A DNA stretch of 64,000 bases from NCBI RefSeq assembly GCF_003149535.1, contig NZ_QGDB01000003.1, forward strand, positions 62,001 through 126,000. The letters run 5' to 3'. Numbering within the stretch: the stretch's first letter is position 1; every line of letters starts with the position of its first letter. Positions 24,871-42,230 of the stretch are shown piece by piece. The notes beneath the pieces are model-generated. The model was not told the origin of the DNA. It made no database searches and saw only the letters and a program-made list of their open reading frames with translations. Position numbers and translations under genes: made by a program. The stretch is from Falsochrobactrum shanghaiense. GTDB taxonomy: Bacteria > Pseudomonadota > Alphaproteobacteria > Rhizobiales > Rhizobiaceae.

Positions 24871-27800
24871 ATGGCTCAGACCCATTCTTTCAATGGTCGC
24901 AAGCGCGTACGCAAATTTTTCGGCAAGATACCCGAAGTCGCGGAAATGCCGAACCTTATCGAGGTTCAGAAGGCATCTTACGACCAGTTTCTCATGGTTG
25001 AGGAACCCGCAGGCGGGCGTACTGACGAAGGTTTGCAGGCGGTTTTCAAGTCTGTTTTCCCGATCCAGGATTTCTCCGGCGCTTCCATGCTGGAATTCGT
25101 CCGCTATGAATTCGACGCGCCGAAATTTGACGTTGACGAATGCCGTCAGCGCGATCTGACCTATTCGGCGCCGCTCAAGGTGACGCTGCGCCTGATCGTG
25201 TTCGATATTGACGAGGATACCGGCGCCAAGTCCATCAAGGACATCAAGGAGCAGGACGTCTATATGGGCGACATGCCCCTCATGACGGATAACGGCACCT
25301 TCATCGTCAACGGTACGGAACGCGTGATCGTTTCGCAGATGCACCGTTCGCCGGGCGTGTTTTTCGATCACGACAAGGGCAAGACCCACTCTTCGGGCAA
25401 GCTGCTTTTCGCCGCGCGCGTCATTCCTTATCGCGGTTCCTGGCTTGACATCGAGTTCGATGCCAAGGACATAGTCTATGCCCGCATCGACCGCCGCCGC
25501 AAGCTGCCCGTCACGACGCTGCTTATGGCGCTTGGCATGGACGGCGAGGATATTCTCTCGAAGTTCTACAACACCGTTACCTATACGCGTGATGGCGACA
25601 ACTGGCGCATTCCCTATTCGGTCGAGCGCTTCAAGGGCATGAAAATCGTCTCCGATCTTATCGATGCGGATACGGGCGAGGTCGTGCTGGAAGCAGGTAA
25701 AAAGTTGACGGCGCGTTCAGCCCGCCAGCTTGCCGAGAAGGGCCTCAAGGCAATCAAGGCGACGGAAGACGATCTTTTCGATTCCTATCTTGCCGAAGAC
25801 ATCGTCAATTACGCGACCGGTGAGATTTATCTCGAAGCCGGTGACGAGATCGATGAGAAAGTTCTCAAGACCCTGCTCGACACGGGCGTTGAAGAGATCA
25901 ATGTTCTCGACATCGACCATGTCAATATTGGTGCCTATATCCGCAACACTCTGGCTGCCGACAAGAATGAAGGTCGTCAGGATGCGTTGTTCGATATTTA
26001 TCGCGTCATGCGTCCGGGTGAACCGCCTACGATCGATTCGGCGGAAGCGATGTTCCATTCGCTCTTCTTCGATGCGGAGCGCTATGATCTTTCCGCGGTT
26101 GGCCGCGTGAAGATGAACATGCGCCTTGATCTGGATGCGGAAGACACCGTACGCGTGCTGCGCAAGGAAGACATCCTTGCCGTCGTCAAGATGCTCGTTG
26201 AGCTGCGCGATGGCCGCGGTGAAGTCGACGACATCGACAATCTTGGCAACCGCCGCGTGCGTTCGGTCGGCGAGCTGATGGAAAATCAGTATCGCGTCGG
26301 CCTGCTGCGCATGGAGCGTGCGATCAAGGAACGTATGTCCTCGATCGAAATCGATACGGTCATGCCGCAGGATCTGATCAATGCGAAGCCTGCCGCAGCG
26401 GCTGTGCGCGAGTTCTTCGGCTCGTCGCAGCTCTCACAGTTCATGGACCAGACCAACCCGCTTTCGGAAATCACCCACAAGCGCCGTCTTTCGGCACTTG
26501 GACCGGGTGGTCTGACCCGCGAGCGTGCCGGCTTTGAAGTGCGTGACGTGCATCCGACCCATTACGGTCGTATCTGCCCGATTGAAACGCCGGAAGGCCC
26601 GAATATCGGTCTGATCAACTCGCTTGCAACCTTTGCCCGCGTCAACAAGTACGGCTTCATCGAAAGCCCGTACCGCAAGGTTGTCGATGGCAAGGTAACG
26701 AACGACGTCGTTTATCTTTCGGCGATGGAAGAGGCAAAGCATTCGGTCGCACAGGCCAATGTCGAGCTGGATGCAGACGGCGGTTTTGCTGAAGAATTCG
26801 TCATCTGCCGTCATGCCGGTGAAGTGATGCTGACCCCGCGTGAAAACGTGGACCTGATGGACGTTTCGCCCAAGCAGATCGTTTCGGTTGCGGCGGCACT
26901 TATTCCGTTCCTCGAAAACGACGACGCCAACCGCGCGCTCATGGGCTCGAACATGCAGCGTCAGGCCGTGCCGCTCGTGCGTGCGGAAGCGCCATTTGTC
27001 GGCACCGGCATGGAGCCGATCGTGGCGCGCGACTCTGGCGCCGCTATTGGCGCACGTCGCGGCGGCGTGGTCGATCAGGTGGACGCAACGCGTATCGTCA
27101 TCCGTGCGACGGAAGATCTCGACCCGTCGAAATCGGGTGTCGATATTTACCGCTTGCAGAAGTTCCAGCGCTCCAACCAGAGCACCTGCATCAATCAGCG
27201 TCCGCTCGTGCGTGTAGGCGACCGGATTCAGAAGGGCGACATCATTGCTGATGGCCCGTCAACGGATCTGGGTGATCTGGCGCTTGGCCGCAACGTGCTC
27301 GTCGCGTTCATGCCATGGAACGGCTACAACTACGAAGATTCGATCCTTCTTTCCGAGAAGATCGTTTCGGATGACGTCTTCACCTCGATCCATATCGAGG
27401 AATTCGAAGTAGCCGCGCGCGACACCAAGCTTGGGCCTGAGGAAATCACCCGCGATATTCCGAATGTCTCGGAAGAAGCGCTGAAAAACCTCGATGAAGC
27501 AGGGATCGTCTATATCGGTGCAGAAGTGCAGCCGGGCGATATTCTGGTCGGCAAGATCACGCCGAAGGGCGAAAGCCCGATGACGCCGGAAGAAAAGCTT
27601 CTGCGCGCCATCTTCGGTGAAAAGGCGTCCGATGTTCGCGACACCTCCATGCGGATGCCGCCCGGAACCTACGGTACGATCGTTGAAGTTCGCGTTTTCA
27701 ACCGCCACGGCGTTGAAAAGGACGAACGCGCAATGGCGATCGAGCGCGAGGAAATCGAACGTCTGGCCAAGGACCGTGACGACGAACAGGCGATTCTCGA

Positions 27801-29004
27801 TCGCAACGTCTATGGTCGCCTGACGGACATGCTCGATGGCAAGGCCGCTGTTGCCGGGCCGAAGGGCTTCAAGAAGGGCACCTCGCTTTCGCCGGAGATC
27901 ATCAAGGAATATCCGCGTTCACAGTGGTGGCAGTTTGCTGTTGAAGACGAAAAGCTTCAGGGCGAGCTGGAAGCATTGCGCAGCCAGTACGACGATTCCA
28001 AGAAGCTGCTTGAAGCACGCTTCATGGATAAGGTCGAGAAGGTCCAGCGCGGCGACGAGATGCCTCCGGGCGTCATGAAGATGGTCAAGGTCTTTGTCGC
28101 TGTTAAGCGCAAGATCCAGCCGGGCGACAAGATGGCTGGCCGTCACGGCAACAAGGGTGTGGTTTCCCGCATTCTGCCGGTCGAGGACATGCCGTTCCTT
28201 GAAGATGGCACGCATGCCGACATCGTGCTCAATCCGCTTGGCGTGCCGAGCCGTATGAATGTGGGCCAGATTCTGGAAACCCATCTTGGCTGGGCCTGTG
28301 CAGGCATGGGCAAGAAGATCGGGGAACTTCTGGACGTTTATCGCAAGTCGGCTGACATCAAGCCGCTGCGTGAGACACTGGAACATATTTATCCCGACAA
28401 TGACCGCAACGAACCGGTTCGCTCTTATGACGACGATGCTGTCCTCATGCTGGCCGAGCAGACGAAGCGCGGCGTGTCGATCGCAACGCCTGTCTTTGAC
28501 GGTGCGGTTGAGAACGACATCAATGCGATGCTGGCAGATGCGGGTCTTGCGACTTCGGGTCAGTCGACGCTCTATGACGGACGCACGGGTGAGCCGTTCG
28601 ACCGGCAGGTGACAATGGGCTATATTTATATGCTCAAGCTTCACCATCTGGTCGACGACAAGATCCACGCACGTTCGATCGGGCCTTACAGCCTCGTCAC
28701 GCAGCAGCCTCTGGGCGGTAAAGCACAGTTCGGCGGACAGCGTTTCGGTGAAATGGAGGTCTGGGCGCTGGAAGCATATGGTGCGGCATACACGCTGCAG
28801 GAAATGCTGACCGTCAAGTCGGACGACGTTGCGGGCCGTACCAAGGTCTACGAAGCGATCGTTCGCGGCGACGACACGTTCGAGGCAGGCATTCCGGAGA
28901 GCTTCAACGTTCTCGTCAAGGAAATGCGCTCGCTCGGCCTTGATGTCGAACTGGACGACACGCGTGAAGACCAGCATCCGGCGCTTCCGGACGCGGCGGA
29001 ATAA
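24871..29004 (+). CDS. rpoB: RNA polymerase beta subunit
   Basis: 1377 residues, matching the Brucella RpoB length. Forms the catalytic core with beta'. The rifampicin region reads [15 protein letters not shown]...; D526, H536 and S541 correspond to E. coli D516, H526 and S531 and are wild type. Other hallmarks are [23 protein letters not shown], the switch region [10 protein letters not shown], and the C-terminal [23 protein letters not shown]. Start at [19 protein letters not shown], with CGAGGAGCGACG upstream. Operon with rpoC after a 209-bp structured gap. Confidence 0.99.
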   Translation: MAQTHSFNGRKRVRKFFGKIPEVAEMPNLIEVQKASYDQFLMVEEPAGGRTDEGLQAVFKSVFPIQDFSGASMLEFVRYEFDAPKFDVDECRQRDLTYSAPLKVTLRLIVFDIDEDTGAKSIKDIKEQDVYMGDMPLMTDNGTFIVNGTERVIVSQMHRSPGVFFDHDKGKTHSSGKLLFAARVIPYRGSWLDIEFDAKDIVYARIDRRRKLPVTTLLMALGMDGEDILSKFYNTVTYTRDGDNWRIPYSVERFKGMKIVSDLIDADTGEVVLEAGKKLTARSARQLAEKGLKAIKATEDDLFDSYLAEDIVNYATGEIYLEAGDEIDEKVLKTLLDTGVEEINVLDIDHVNIGAYIRNTLAADKNEGRQDALFDIYRVMRPGEPPTIDSAEAMFHSLFFDAERYDLSAVGRVKMNMRLDLDAEDTVRVLRKEDILAVVKMLVELRDGRGEVDDIDNLGNRRVRSVGELMENQYRVGLLRMERAIKERMSSIEIDTVMPQDLINAKPAAAAVREFFGSSQLSQFMDQTNPLSEITHKRRLSALGPGGLTRERAGFEVRDVHPTHYGRICPIETPEGPNIGLINSLATFARVNKYGFIESPYRKVVDGKVTNDVVYLSAMEEAKHSVAQANVELDADGGFAEEFVICRHAGEVMLTPRENVDLMDVSPKQIVSVAAALIPFLENDDANRALMGSNMQRQAVPLVRAEAPFVGTGMEPIVARDSGAAIGARRGGVVDQVDATRIVIRATEDLDPSKSGVDIYRLQKFQRSNQSTCINQRPLVRVGDRIQKGDIIADGPSTDLGDLALGRNVLVAFMPWNGYNYEDSILLSEKIVSDDVFTSIHIEEFEVAARDTKLGPEEITRDIPNVSEEALKNLDEAGIVYIGAEVQPGDILVGKITPKGESPMTPEEKLLRAIFGEKASDVRDTSMRMPPGTYGTIVEVRVFNRHGVEKDERAMAIEREEIERLAKDRDDEQAILDRNVYGRLTDMLDGKAAVAGPKGFKKGTSLSPEIIKEYPRSQWWQFAVEDEKLQGELEALRSQYDDSKKLLEARFMDKVEKVQRGDEMPPGVMKMVKVFVAVKRKIQPGDKMAGRHGNKGVVSRILPVEDMPFLEDGTHADIVLNPLGVPSRMNVGQILETHLGWACAGMGKKIGELLDVYRKSADIKPLRETLEHIYPDNDRNEPVRSYDDDAVLMLAEQTKRGVSIATPVFDGAVENDINAMLADAGLATSGQSTLYDGRTGEPFDRQVTMGYIYMLKLHHLVDDKIHARSIGPYSLVTQQPLGGKAQFGGQRFGEMEVWALEAYGAAYTLQEMLTVKSDDVAGRTKVYEAIVRGDDTFEAGIPESFNVLVKEMRSLGLDVELDDTREDQHPALPDAAE

Positions 29005-29010
29005 AATCGA

Positions 29011-29083
29011 GGCGCGCCATGCTAATGCCATGGCGCGCCCATAAACTGTTCCCGTGAAGGGCAGGGTGCCTGCATCCGGGAAC
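29011..29083 (+). promoter_or_regulatory. Paired hairpins between rpoB and rpoC
   Basis: The first hairpin is a perfect 11-bp stem (GGCGCGCCATG with CATGGCGCGCC, 29011-29039, 7-base loop). The second joins GTTCCCG (29048-29054) with CGGGAAC (29077-29083) and has an inner GCAGG/CCTGC stem. No T-run follows either. They may be processing sites or mRNA stabilisers inside the rpoBC transcript. Confidence 0.6.
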
Positions 29084-29213
29084 GGTTAGAGAATGAGCAG
29101 CGCGTTGCTGCCTATACCGCGAATTCTATTTTGGATGGCAGTTTGCAGCCAATCGGGGCTTTGAACTTGCCATCGGCGACACAGGGCGGCGGATCGCCCT
29201 CAAGGAGAACGGC

Positions 29214-33416
<4,203 letters not shown>

Positions 33417-33433
33417 GCCGGGTTTATAAATTG

Positions 33434-33467
33434 AAAAGGCCGCCTTTCGGGCGGCCTTTTGTTTTTT
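33434..33467 (+). terminator. Terminator after rpoC
   Basis: Arms AAAAGGCCGCC and GGCGGCCTTTT form a perfect 11-bp stem with loop TTTCG, followed by GTTTTTT. It sits 17 bases after the rpoC stop and ends the rplKAJL-rpoBC transcription unit; on the other strand it is close to the 3' end of the acidic-protein gene. Confidence 0.92.
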
Positions 33468-33534
33468 AAAGTGTTTTTTTGAAGCTGCCAGCGCAAAAAT
33501 GGCGACTACATGGTAATCGCCAAATCCGTGCCTG

Positions 33535-33852
33535 CTATTCTTTGCTTTCGTCCTCGTCGTCATCTTCAAATTCGATGAGGGCGACTTCGCCGGTGAGCGC
33601 GGTTTTCCACGCACTCTTGTGCGGCTCTTCTTCCGGTTCTTCGGTGATGGTGCCGATTTCGAGCAGTTCCGCTTCGTGAAAACCTTCCTCGGCCAGAATT
33701 CCGAGTACGGTTTGAACGAGGTCTTCATCCTCATCAGCCTTGAGAAGCAGGTGGACCTCAACGGATCCCTCTTCTCCCTCGGTCCAGACGTCGGCAATAA
33801 CCAGATGAACAGTTTGCGAATCGTTGTCCGCGGATGTGGGGGTGGATGACAT
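33535..33852 (-). CDS. Small acidic protein, unknown function
   Basis: 105 residues, very rich in Asp and Glu (for example DVWTEGEEGSVEVHLLLKADEDEDLVQ and the tail VALIEFEDDDEDESKE). No signal peptide or membrane segment, so cytoplasmic. I recognise no domain, though I believe similar proteins occur in Rhizobiales. It is the only minus-strand gene inside the expression cluster, convergent with rpoC and divergent from rpsL. The coding quality (codon use and length) supports a real gene; the function is open. Confidence 0.7.
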   Translation of the reverse strand: MSSTPTSADNDSQTVHLVIADVWTEGEEGSVEVHLLLKADEDEDLVQTVLGILAEEGFHEAELLEIGTITEEPEEEPHKSAWKTALTGEVALIEFEDDDEDESKE

Positions 33853-34333
33853 TGAAGATCCCTTAATATTCGGTTGCGTTTCGAGTCAGATGTGCTTCAA
33901 TAGCGGCTGTTGATCGATCATGCCATGCTGCCAGATGAAAATGACAGTTTTGAATGCGAAATAATCGCAATACGAGGTCGATATTAGCGCAATAAGCGGT
34001 CCAGGCGCAGCGAAATCGCAGCCTTACTGCTGTTTGGAGCAGAAACTTGACGTGTTGCTCTTGACGAAACGCCTTCAAACACGTATCAGCAGCCCATCTG
34101 AGCCGATGTGAGGCTGGCCGTTTCGGGGCGACACGTCCTGAACTTCGCCTCAAACAGGGTTCGTTTTACGATCGAAATGCAACTTGCCGTTCGCATGAAG
34201 CTAATGCTTCCTCTGCTTTTGTTCGGGGTGGCCGCTAAATGGTGTGGCTGGTCCCGGATTTTGTGCATGAGCACTCCGGTGAAACGGCCCTTCTGGGGCG
34301 CTGATACGAGATTTTTTATAGAGGAAGGTTTGG
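33853..34333. other. Gap before the str operon
   Basis: 481 bp between the acidic-protein gene and rpsL. It should contain the str promoter. TTGACG at 34061-34066, a 17-base spacer and TATCAG at 34084-34089 is the best candidate, leaving a leader of roughly 240 bases. No RNA gene or repeat is evident. Confidence 0.4.
34061..34089 (+). promoter_or_regulatory. Candidate str operon promoter
   Basis: TTGACG-N17-TATCAG. The -35 is five of six to consensus and the -10 four of six, with ideal spacing, upstream of rpsL. No experimental support. Confidence 0.35.
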
Positions 34334-34705
34334 ATGCCTACCGTAAACCAGCTGATCCGCAAGCCGCGCACTGCCCCGGTGAAGCGTAATAAGGTACCTG
34401 CTTTGCAGGCCAACCCTCAGAAGCGCGGCGTTTGCACCCGCGTTTATACGACGACCCCGAAGAAGCCGAACTCGGCTCTGCGTAAGGTTGCCAAGATCCG
34501 CCTGACCAATGGCTTCGAAGTCATCGGTTACATTCCGGGTGAAGGCCATAACCTTCAGGAGCACTCCGTGGTCATGATCCGCGGCGGTCGCGTCAAGGAC
34601 TTGCCGGGTGTGCGTTACCACATCATCCGCGGTGTCCTCGATACGCAAGGCGTCAAGAACCGCAAGCAGCGCCGTTCGAAGTACGGTGCGAAGCGTCCTA
34701 AGTAA
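34334..34705 (+). CDS. rpsL: 30S ribosomal protein S12
   Basis: 123 residues. Controls decoding fidelity and is the streptomycin target. K43 ([15 protein letters not shown]) and K88 ([11 protein letters not shown]) are wild type, so resistance is not predicted from this gene. A GAGGAAGG ribosome site precedes [12 protein letters not shown]. First gene of the str operon with rpsG, fusA and tuf copy 2. Confidence 0.99.
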   Translation: MPTVNQLIRKPRTAPVKRNKVPALQANPQKRGVCTRVYTTTPKKPNSALRKVAKIRLTNGFEVIGYIPGEGHNLQEHSVVMIRGGRVKDLPGVRYHIIRGVLDTQGVKNRKQRRSKYGAKRPK

Positions 34706-34773
34706 GAATTTTCCGGGGATACCGGCCGCCGGAAGGCGAGTTGAGCCCGATGTAATTGAAAGATCGAGACGAA

Positions 34774-35244
34774 ATGTCCAGACGCCATAAAGCAGAAAAG
34801 CGTGAGATCAACCCGGATCCGAAGTTCGGTGATCTTGTCATTACCAAGTTCATGAATGCAATCATGCTTCATGGCAAGAAGTCGGTTGCCGAAAGCATCG
34901 TTTACGGTGCGCTTGAGACAATCGAAGCCAAGGCGAAGTCCGAGCCGGTCGCGCTGTTCCATCAGGCGCTTGATAACGTTGCTCCGCATGTCGAAGTCCG
35001 TTCGCGTCGCGTTGGCGGTGCCACCTATCAGGTTCCGGTCGACGTGCGTGCGGATCGCCGCCAGGCTCTCGCTATCCGTTGGCTGATCAACGCCGCCCGT
35101 GGTCGTAACGAAACCACGATGATCGATCGTCTGTCGGGTGAATTGCTCGATGCGGCAAACAACCGTGGTTCTGCAGTGAAGAAGCGTGAAGATACGCACC
35201 GCATGGCGGAGGCAAACCGCGCCTTCTCGCATTACCGCTGGTAA
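34774..35244 (+). CDS. rpsG: 30S ribosomal protein S7
   Basis: 156 residues. Primary 16S rRNA binder that nucleates the 30S head; in E. coli it also represses the str operon. Start [15 protein letters not shown] matches the family; a slightly longer frame is open upstream. Diagnostic text includes [46 protein letters not shown] and [15 protein letters not shown] at the end. Second gene of the str operon. Confidence 0.99.
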   Translation: MSRRHKAEKREINPDPKFGDLVITKFMNAIMLHGKKSVAESIVYGALETIEAKAKSEPVALFHQALDNVAPHVEVRSRRVGGATYQVPVDVRADRRQALAIRWLINAARGRNETTMIDRLSGELLDAANNRGSAVKKREDTHRMAEANRAFSHYRW

Positions 35245-35273
35245 TCGTCGAACCCTATTCAAAGAGCAAAAAC

Positions 35274-37358
<2,085 letters not shown>

Positions 37359-37417
37359 TCCTTCATTACGCCAGACAGTAATAGAGCCTGAGCAGGCTAG
37401 AAATTAGGAGAGCTCAG

Positions 37418-38593
37418 ATGGCAAAGAGCAAATTTGAACGTAACAAGCCCCACGTTAACATTGGCACGATTGGTCACGTTGACCATGGCAAGACGTCGTT
37501 GACTGCGGCGATTACGAAGTTCTTCGGCGACTTCAAGGCGTATGACCAGATTGACGCAGCGCCGGAAGAAAAGGCACGCGGCATCACCATTTCGACCTCG
37601 CATGTCGAATATGAGACGCCGAACCGTCACTATGCGCATGTCGACTGCCCCGGCCACGCCGACTATGTGAAGAACATGATCACCGGTGCCGCTCAGATGG
37701 ACGGCGCGATCCTGGTGGTTTCGGCTGCTGATGGCCCGATGCCGCAGACCCGCGAGCACATCCTGCTTGCCCGTCAGGTCGGCGTTCCGGCAATCGTGGT
37801 GTTTCTCAACAAGTGCGATCAGGTTGACGATGCGGAACTGCTCGAACTGGTCGAACTGGAAGTGCGCGAGCTTCTTTCGAAGTACGACTTCCCCGGCGAC
37901 GAAACCCCGATCATCAAGGGTTCGGCACTGGCCGCTCTTGAAGACAGCTCGAAGGAACTGGGCGAAGACGCGATCCGTTCGCTGATGGAAGCTGTCGACA
38001 GCTACATCCCGACCCCGGAACGTCCGATCGACCAGCCGTTCCTGATGCCGATCGAAGACGTGTTCTCGATCTCGGGCCGTGGTACGGTTGTGACCGGTCG
38101 TGTCGAGCGCGGTATCGTCAAGGTTGGTGAAGAAGTCGAAATCGTCGGCATCAAGGCGACGTCGAAGACGACGGTTACGGGCGTTGAAATGTTCCGCAAG
38201 CTGCTCGATCAGGGCCAGGCTGGCGACAATATCGGCGCACTGGTTCGCGGCGTTGGCCGTGAAGACGTCGAGCGCGGTCAGGTTCTCTGCAAGCCGGGTT
38301 CGGTCAAGCCGCACACCAAGTTCAAGGCAGAAGCCTATATTCTGACCAAGGACGAAGGTGGCCGTCATACGCCGTTCTTCACCAATTACCGTCCGCAGTT
38401 CTACTTCCGCACGACCGACGTGACGGGTGTTGTGACGCTGCCGGAAGGTACGGAAATGGTCATGCCTGGCGACAATGTTGCCATGGACGTGACGCTGATC
38501 GTGCCGATTGCAATGGAAGAGAAGCTGCGCTTCGCTATCCGTGAAGGCGGCCGCACCGTCGGCGCCGGCATCGTATCCTCGATCATCGAGTAA
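37418..38593 (+). CDS. tuf: Elongation factor Tu, copy 2
   Basis: 391 residues, apparently identical to copy 1. I counted three base differences between the genes, all synonymous: offsets 137, 287 and 869 from the ATG. Similarity stops abruptly at the start and stop codons, which points to ongoing gene conversion between the copies. This copy sits in the str operon, the tufA position. A good AGGAG precedes the ATG. A Bru-RS-like repeat lies between it and rpsJ. Confidence 0.99.
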   Translation: MAKSKFERNKPHVNIGTIGHVDHGKTSLTAAITKFFGDFKAYDQIDAAPEEKARGITISTSHVEYETPNRHYAHVDCPGHADYVKNMITGAAQMDGAILVVSAADGPMPQTREHILLARQVGVPAIVVFLNKCDQVDDAELLELVELEVRELLSKYDFPGDETPIIKGSALAALEDSSKELGEDAIRSLMEAVDSYIPTPERPIDQPFLMPIEDVFSISGRGTVVTGRVERGIVKVGEEVEIVGIKATSKTTVTGVEMFRKLLDQGQAGDNIGALVRGVGREDVERGQVLCKPGSVKPHTKFKAEAYILTKDEGGRHTPFFTNYRPQFYFRTTDVTGVVTLPEGTEMVMPGDNVAMDVTLIVPIAMEEKLRFAIREGGRTVGAGIVSSIIE

Positions 38594-38605
38594 TTAGATT
38601 GTGCA

Positions 38606-38620
38606 GGGGCGCTTGGCCCC
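38606..38620 (+). terminator. Hairpin after tuf copy 2
   Basis: GGGGC and GCCCC around a 5-base loop, just after the stop. No T-run, so only a weak or partial terminator. Confidence 0.4.
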
Positions 38621-38623
38621 GAA

Positions 38624-38666
38624 CATGATCCCGAAAAGTGGTTTCCGGTTTTCGGATAAGGTCATG
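38624..38666. repeat. Short palindromic repeat between tuf and rpsJ
   Basis: CATGA and TCATG outer arms with CCGAAAA (38631-38637) pairing with TTTTCGG (38649-38655). The core GAAAAGTG...CGGTTTTCGG is shared with the repeats near 11.07, 16.4 and 53.2 kb. Confidence 0.7.
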
Positions 38667-38705
38667 CTCAAAGCTGAGCGTCCCGCGTAACAAGGAACAG
38701 ATGAA

Positions 38706-39014
38706 ATGAACGGTCAAAACATCCGCATTCGCCTCAAGGCGTTTGATCATCGGATCCTTGACGCTTCGACGCGGGAAATCGTGTCGACTGCCAAGCGTAC
38801 CGGTGCCAATGTGCGCGGACCGATCCCGCTTCCAACGCGGATCGAGAAGTTCACAGTCAACCGGTCGCCGCACATCGACAAGAAGAGCCGCGAGCAGTTC
38901 GAGATGCGCACGCACAAGCGTCTTCTCGATATCGTTGACCCGACCCCGCAGACAGTTGATGCGCTGATGAAGCTCGATCTGTCAGCAGGTGTCGATGTCG
39001 AGATCAAGCTTTAA
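38706..39014 (+). CDS. rpsJ: 30S ribosomal protein S10
   Basis: 102 residues. 30S head protein; also NusE in antitermination complexes and a partner of NusG. Start [18 protein letters not shown] and [38 protein letters not shown] are diagnostic. First gene of the S10 operon. The 112-bp gap from tuf carries a repeat and may hold the operon promoter. Confidence 0.99.
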   Translation: MNGQNIRIRLKAFDHRILDASTREIVSTAKRTGANVRGPIPLPTRIEKFTVNRSPHIDKKSREQFEMRTHKRLLDIVDPTPQTVDALMKLDLSAGVDVEIKL

Positions 39015-39043
39015 TCGGCTTGAGGACGGAAGGAACGAACCCG

Positions 39044-39766
39044 ATGCGTTCAGGTGTTATTGCACAAAAGCTGGGCATGACCCGCGTCTATAACGACGCA
39101 GGCGAGCATGTACCGGTGACAGTTCTTCGTATGGAGAGCTGCCATGTGGTCGCTCAGCGTACAGTTGAAAAGAACGGTTATACGGCTGTTCAGCTTGGCG
39201 TAGGACTCGCCAAGGTGAAGAACACGTCCAAGGCTATGCGCGGTCATTTCGCGAAGGCCGAGGTCGAGCCGAAGGCGAAGCTTGCGGAATTCCGCGTTTC
39301 CCCGGATAACCTTCTTGAAGTTGGCTCGGAAATCACTGCCGAGCATTTCGTCGCCGGTCAAAAGGTTGACGTGACAGGTACTTCTATCGGTAAAGGTTTT
39401 GCCGGTGTTATGAAGCGTCACAACTTTGGCGGTCATCGTGCGTCGCACGGTAACTCCATTACCCACCGCGCTCACGGTTCTACCGGCCAGCGTCAGGATC
39501 CGGGTAAGGTGTTCAAGGGCAAGAAGATGGCCGGTCACATGGGGCAGACCCGCGTGACCACGCAGAACATCGAAGTTGTCTCCACGGACAGCGATCGTGG
39601 CCTCATTCTGGTCCGCGGTGCGGTTCCCGGCTCCAAGGGAGCCTGGATTCTGGTTCGCGATGCCGTGAAGGTTTCTCTGCCAGAGAATGCACCAAAGCCG
39701 GCTGCCCTGCGCCAAGGCGCGAATAATGCAGCAGCGGATGCTGTCGCGACTGAGGGAGCCGAATAA
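39044..39766 (+). CDS. rplC: 50S ribosomal protein L3
   Basis: 240 residues, start [18 protein letters not shown] (a longer open frame is ignored). One of the early 23S assembly proteins, with its loop reaching the peptidyl-transferase centre. [42 protein letters not shown] is the conserved core. The stop overlaps the rplD start by one base (TAATG), showing translational coupling. Confidence 0.98.
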   Translation: MRSGVIAQKLGMTRVYNDAGEHVPVTVLRMESCHVVAQRTVEKNGYTAVQLGVGLAKVKNTSKAMRGHFAKAEVEPKAKLAEFRVSPDNLLEVGSEITAEHFVAGQKVDVTGTSIGKGFAGVMKRHNFGGHRASHGNSITHRAHGSTGQRQDPGKVFKGKKMAGHMGQTRVTTQNIEVVSTDSDRGLILVRGAVPGSKGAWILVRDAVKVSLPENAPKPAALRQGANNAAADAVATEGAE

Positions 39767-40404
39767 TGGATCTCACGATTACAACTCTTGAAGGCAAGGA
39801 TGCCGGCAAGGTCAAGCTGAACGAGGACATCTTCGGCCTTGACCCGCGTGACGACATTCTCCAGCGCGTCGTGCGCTGGCAGTTGGCACGTCGCCAGCAG
39901 GGCGGTCACTCGACGCTGACGCGTGGTGAAGTTGCTCGCACCGGCTCCAAGATGTACAAGCAGAAGGGTACGGGCCGCGCCCGTCACCATTCGGCTCGCG
40001 CTCCGCAGTTCCGCGGTGGTGGCAAGGCTCACGGACCGGTGGTTCGTTCGCATGACCACGATCTGCCGAAGAAGGTTCGCGCTCTTGGTCTGCGTCATGC
40101 CCTGTCTGCAAAGGCCAAGGCTTCCGATCTGATCATCATCGATGATCTGACGGCCAAGGACGCCAAGACGAAGGCGCTCGTGTCGCAATTCGCCAAGCTT
40201 GGACTTGAGAATGCGCTTCTCATCGGCGGTGCCGAGATCGAGGCAAACTTCTCGCGTGCGGCTTCGAACATTCCGAACATCGACGTTCTGCCGGTGCAGG
40301 GCATCAATGTTTACGACATTCTGCGTCGCGGCAAGCTCGTGCTTTCCAAGGCCGCTGTCGAAGCTCTCGAAGCCCGTTTTAATGGGAGCGTTTCAAATGA
40401 CTGA
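39766..40404 (+). CDS. rplD: 50S ribosomal protein L4
   Basis: 212 residues. L4 lines the exit tunnel and in E. coli represses the S10 operon. The loop with [39 protein letters not shown] is diagnostic. It overlaps rplC by one base and rplW by eight, so the three are coupled. Confidence 0.99.
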   Translation: MDLTITTLEGKDAGKVKLNEDIFGLDPRDDILQRVVRWQLARRQQGGHSTLTRGEVARTGSKMYKQKGTGRARHHSARAPQFRGGGKAHGPVVRSHDHDLPKKVRALGLRHALSAKAKASDLIIIDDLTAKDAKTKALVSQFAKLGLENALLIGGAEIEANFSRAASNIPNIDVLPVQGINVYDILRRGKLVLSKAAVEALEARFNGSVSND

Positions 40405-40690
40405 TCTTCGCCACTACGACGTGATCGTCAGCCCCGTCATTACGGAGAAGTCCACGCTGGTTTCCGAAAACAACCAGGTTGTCTTCAACGTAGCCCGCAA
40501 GGCGACGAAGCCCGAAATCAAGGCTGCAATCGAGGCGCTTTTCGGCGTCAAGGTCAAGGCCGTCAACACCACTGTGCGCAAAGGCAAGGTGAAGCGGTTC
40601 CGCGGCATTGTCGGGCGCCAGAGCGACGTCAAGAAAGCGATCGTGACTTTGGCTGAAGGCCAGAGCATCGACGTTTCGACTGGTCTCTGA
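40397..40690 (+). CDS. rplW: 50S ribosomal protein L23
   Basis: 97 residues from [19 protein letters not shown]. Sits at the exit-tunnel rim and docks SRP and trigger factor. The longer frame upstream is the rplD overlap. Motifs: [31 protein letters not shown] and [23 protein letters not shown]. Confidence 0.99.
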   Translation: MTDLRHYDVIVSPVITEKSTLVSENNQVVFNVARKATKPEIKAAIEALFGVKVKAVNTTVRKGKVKRFRGIVGRQSDVKKAIVTLAEGQSIDVSTGL

Positions 40691-40710
40691 GAGGCCGTGG
40701 AGTAAAGACA

Positions 40711-41544
40711 ATGGCACTCAAGCACTATAATCCGATCACGCCGGGCCAGCGCCAGCTGGTCATCGTGGATCGCTCGGAACTCTACAAGGGCAAGCCGGTC
40801 AAGTCCCTGACCGAAGGTCTGTCCAAGAAGGGTGGCCGTAACAACACCGGTCGTATCACTGTCCGCTATCAGGGCGGTGGTCACAAGCGTTCTTATCGTT
40901 TCATCGACTTCAAGCGCCGTAAGCATGATGTCGTCGCAACGGTCGAGCGTCTGGAATACGATCCAAACCGCACCGCGTTCATTGCGCTGATCCGCTATGA
41001 AGATGGCGAGTTGAGCTATATTCTGGCGCCGCAGCGTCTGGCAGTCGGTGACAAGGTCGTTGCCGGTCAGTCCGTCGACGTGAAGCCGGGCAATGCAATG
41101 CCGCTTTCGTCCATGCCGGTCGGCACCATCATCCACAATGTGGAGATGAAGCCGGGCAAGGGCGGTCAGATTGCTCGTTCCGCAGGCACCTATGCCCAGC
41201 TGGTCGGTCGCGATCAGGGCATGGTCATCCTGCGCCTGAATTCGGGTGAACAGCGTCTGGTTCCTGGTGCATGTTTTGCAACGGTTGGCGCAGTGTCCAA
41301 TCCGGAGCATGGCAACATCAAGGACGGCAAGGCCGGTCGTTCGGTCTGGCGCGGCAAGCGTCCGGGCGTTCGCGGCGTCGCGATGAACCCTGTCGATCAC
41401 CCGCATGGTGGTGGTGAAGGCCGTACTTCAGGTGGCCGTCATCCGGTTACGCCGTGGGGCAAGCCTACGAAGGGCAAGAAGACCCGTTCGAACAAGTCGA
41501 CCGACAAGTTCATCATGCGCTCGCGCCATCAGCGCAAGAAATAA
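40711..41544 (+). CDS. rplB: 50S ribosomal protein L2
   Basis: 277 residues. Needed for subunit joining and peptidyl transfer. Conserved stretches include [36 protein letters not shown], and [14 protein letters not shown] near the C-terminus. Follows rplW by 20 bases. Confidence 0.99.
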   Translation: MALKHYNPITPGQRQLVIVDRSELYKGKPVKSLTEGLSKKGGRNNTGRITVRYQGGGHKRSYRFIDFKRRKHDVVATVERLEYDPNRTAFIALIRYEDGELSYILAPQRLAVGDKVVAGQSVDVKPGNAMPLSSMPVGTIIHNVEMKPGKGGQIARSAGTYAQLVGRDQGMVILRLNSGEQRLVPGACFATVGAVSNPEHGNIKDGKAGRSVWRGKRPGVRGVAMNPVDHPHGGGEGRTSGGRHPVTPWGKPTKGKKTRSNKSTDKFIMRSRHQRKK

Positions 41545-41559
41545 GAGAGGTAGTCTGAA

Positions 41560-41838
41560 ATGGCTCGTTCAGTTTGGAAAGGTCCGTTTATCGATGGCTA
41601 TCTTCTCAAGAAAGCTGAGAAGGTGCGCGAGGGCGGTCGTAATGAAGTCATCAAGATGTGGAGCCGTCGCTCCACCATCTTGCCGCAGTTCGTCGGCCTG
41701 ACATTCGGTGTCTATAACGGCAACAAGCATGTGCCGGTTTCGATCTCCGAAGAGATGGTCGGTCACAAGTTCGGTGAATTCGCGCCGACACGGACCTATT
41801 ACGGTCACGGCGCGGACAAGAAGGCAAAGAGGAAGTAA
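41560..41838 (+). CDS. rpsS: 30S ribosomal protein S19
   Basis: 92 residues. Head protein at the A-site finger contact. Start [22 protein letters not shown] and [20 protein letters not shown] are diagnostic. Separated from rplV by only two bases. Confidence 0.99.
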   Translation: MARSVWKGPFIDGYLLKKAEKVREGGRNEVIKMWSRRSTILPQFVGLTFGVYNGNKHVPVSISEEMVGHKFGEFAPTRTYYGHGADKKAKRK

Positions 41839-41840
41839 CG

Positions 41841-42230
41841 ATGGGCAAGGCCAAGGCTCCCCGCCAGCTTAAGGATAACGAGGCGAAAGCCGTCGCCCGT
41901 ACGCTTCGCGTCAGCCCGCAGAAGCTGAATCTTGTAGCGAGCATGATTCGCGGCAAGAAGGTGAATGCGGCACTCGCCGATCTGACGTTCTCGCGCAAGC
42001 GGATCGCGGAAACAGTGAAGAAGACGCTCGAATCGGCTATCGCCAACGCTGAGAACAATCATGATCTCGACGTTGATGCGCTGATCGTTGCTGAAGCTTA
42101 TGTTGGCAAGTCGATTGTTATGAAGCGTTTCCATGTCCGTGGACGTGGTAAGGCAAGCCGTATAGAAAAGCCGTTTTCGCATCTCACCATTGTTGTCCGC
42201 GAAGTTGCGGAAAAAGGGGAGGCCGCATAA
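41841..42230 (+). CDS. rplV: 50S ribosomal protein L22
   Basis: 129 residues. Its beta-hairpin lines the exit tunnel. Motifs [27 protein letters not shown] and [36 protein letters not shown] are normal. Overlaps rpsC by one base (TAATG). Confidence 0.99.
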   Translation: MGKAKAPRQLKDNEAKAVARTLRVSPQKLNLVASMIRGKKVNAALADLTFSRKRIAETVKKTLESAIANAENNHDLDVDALIVAEAYVGKSIVMKRFHVRGRGKASRIEKPFSHLTIVVREVAEKGEAA

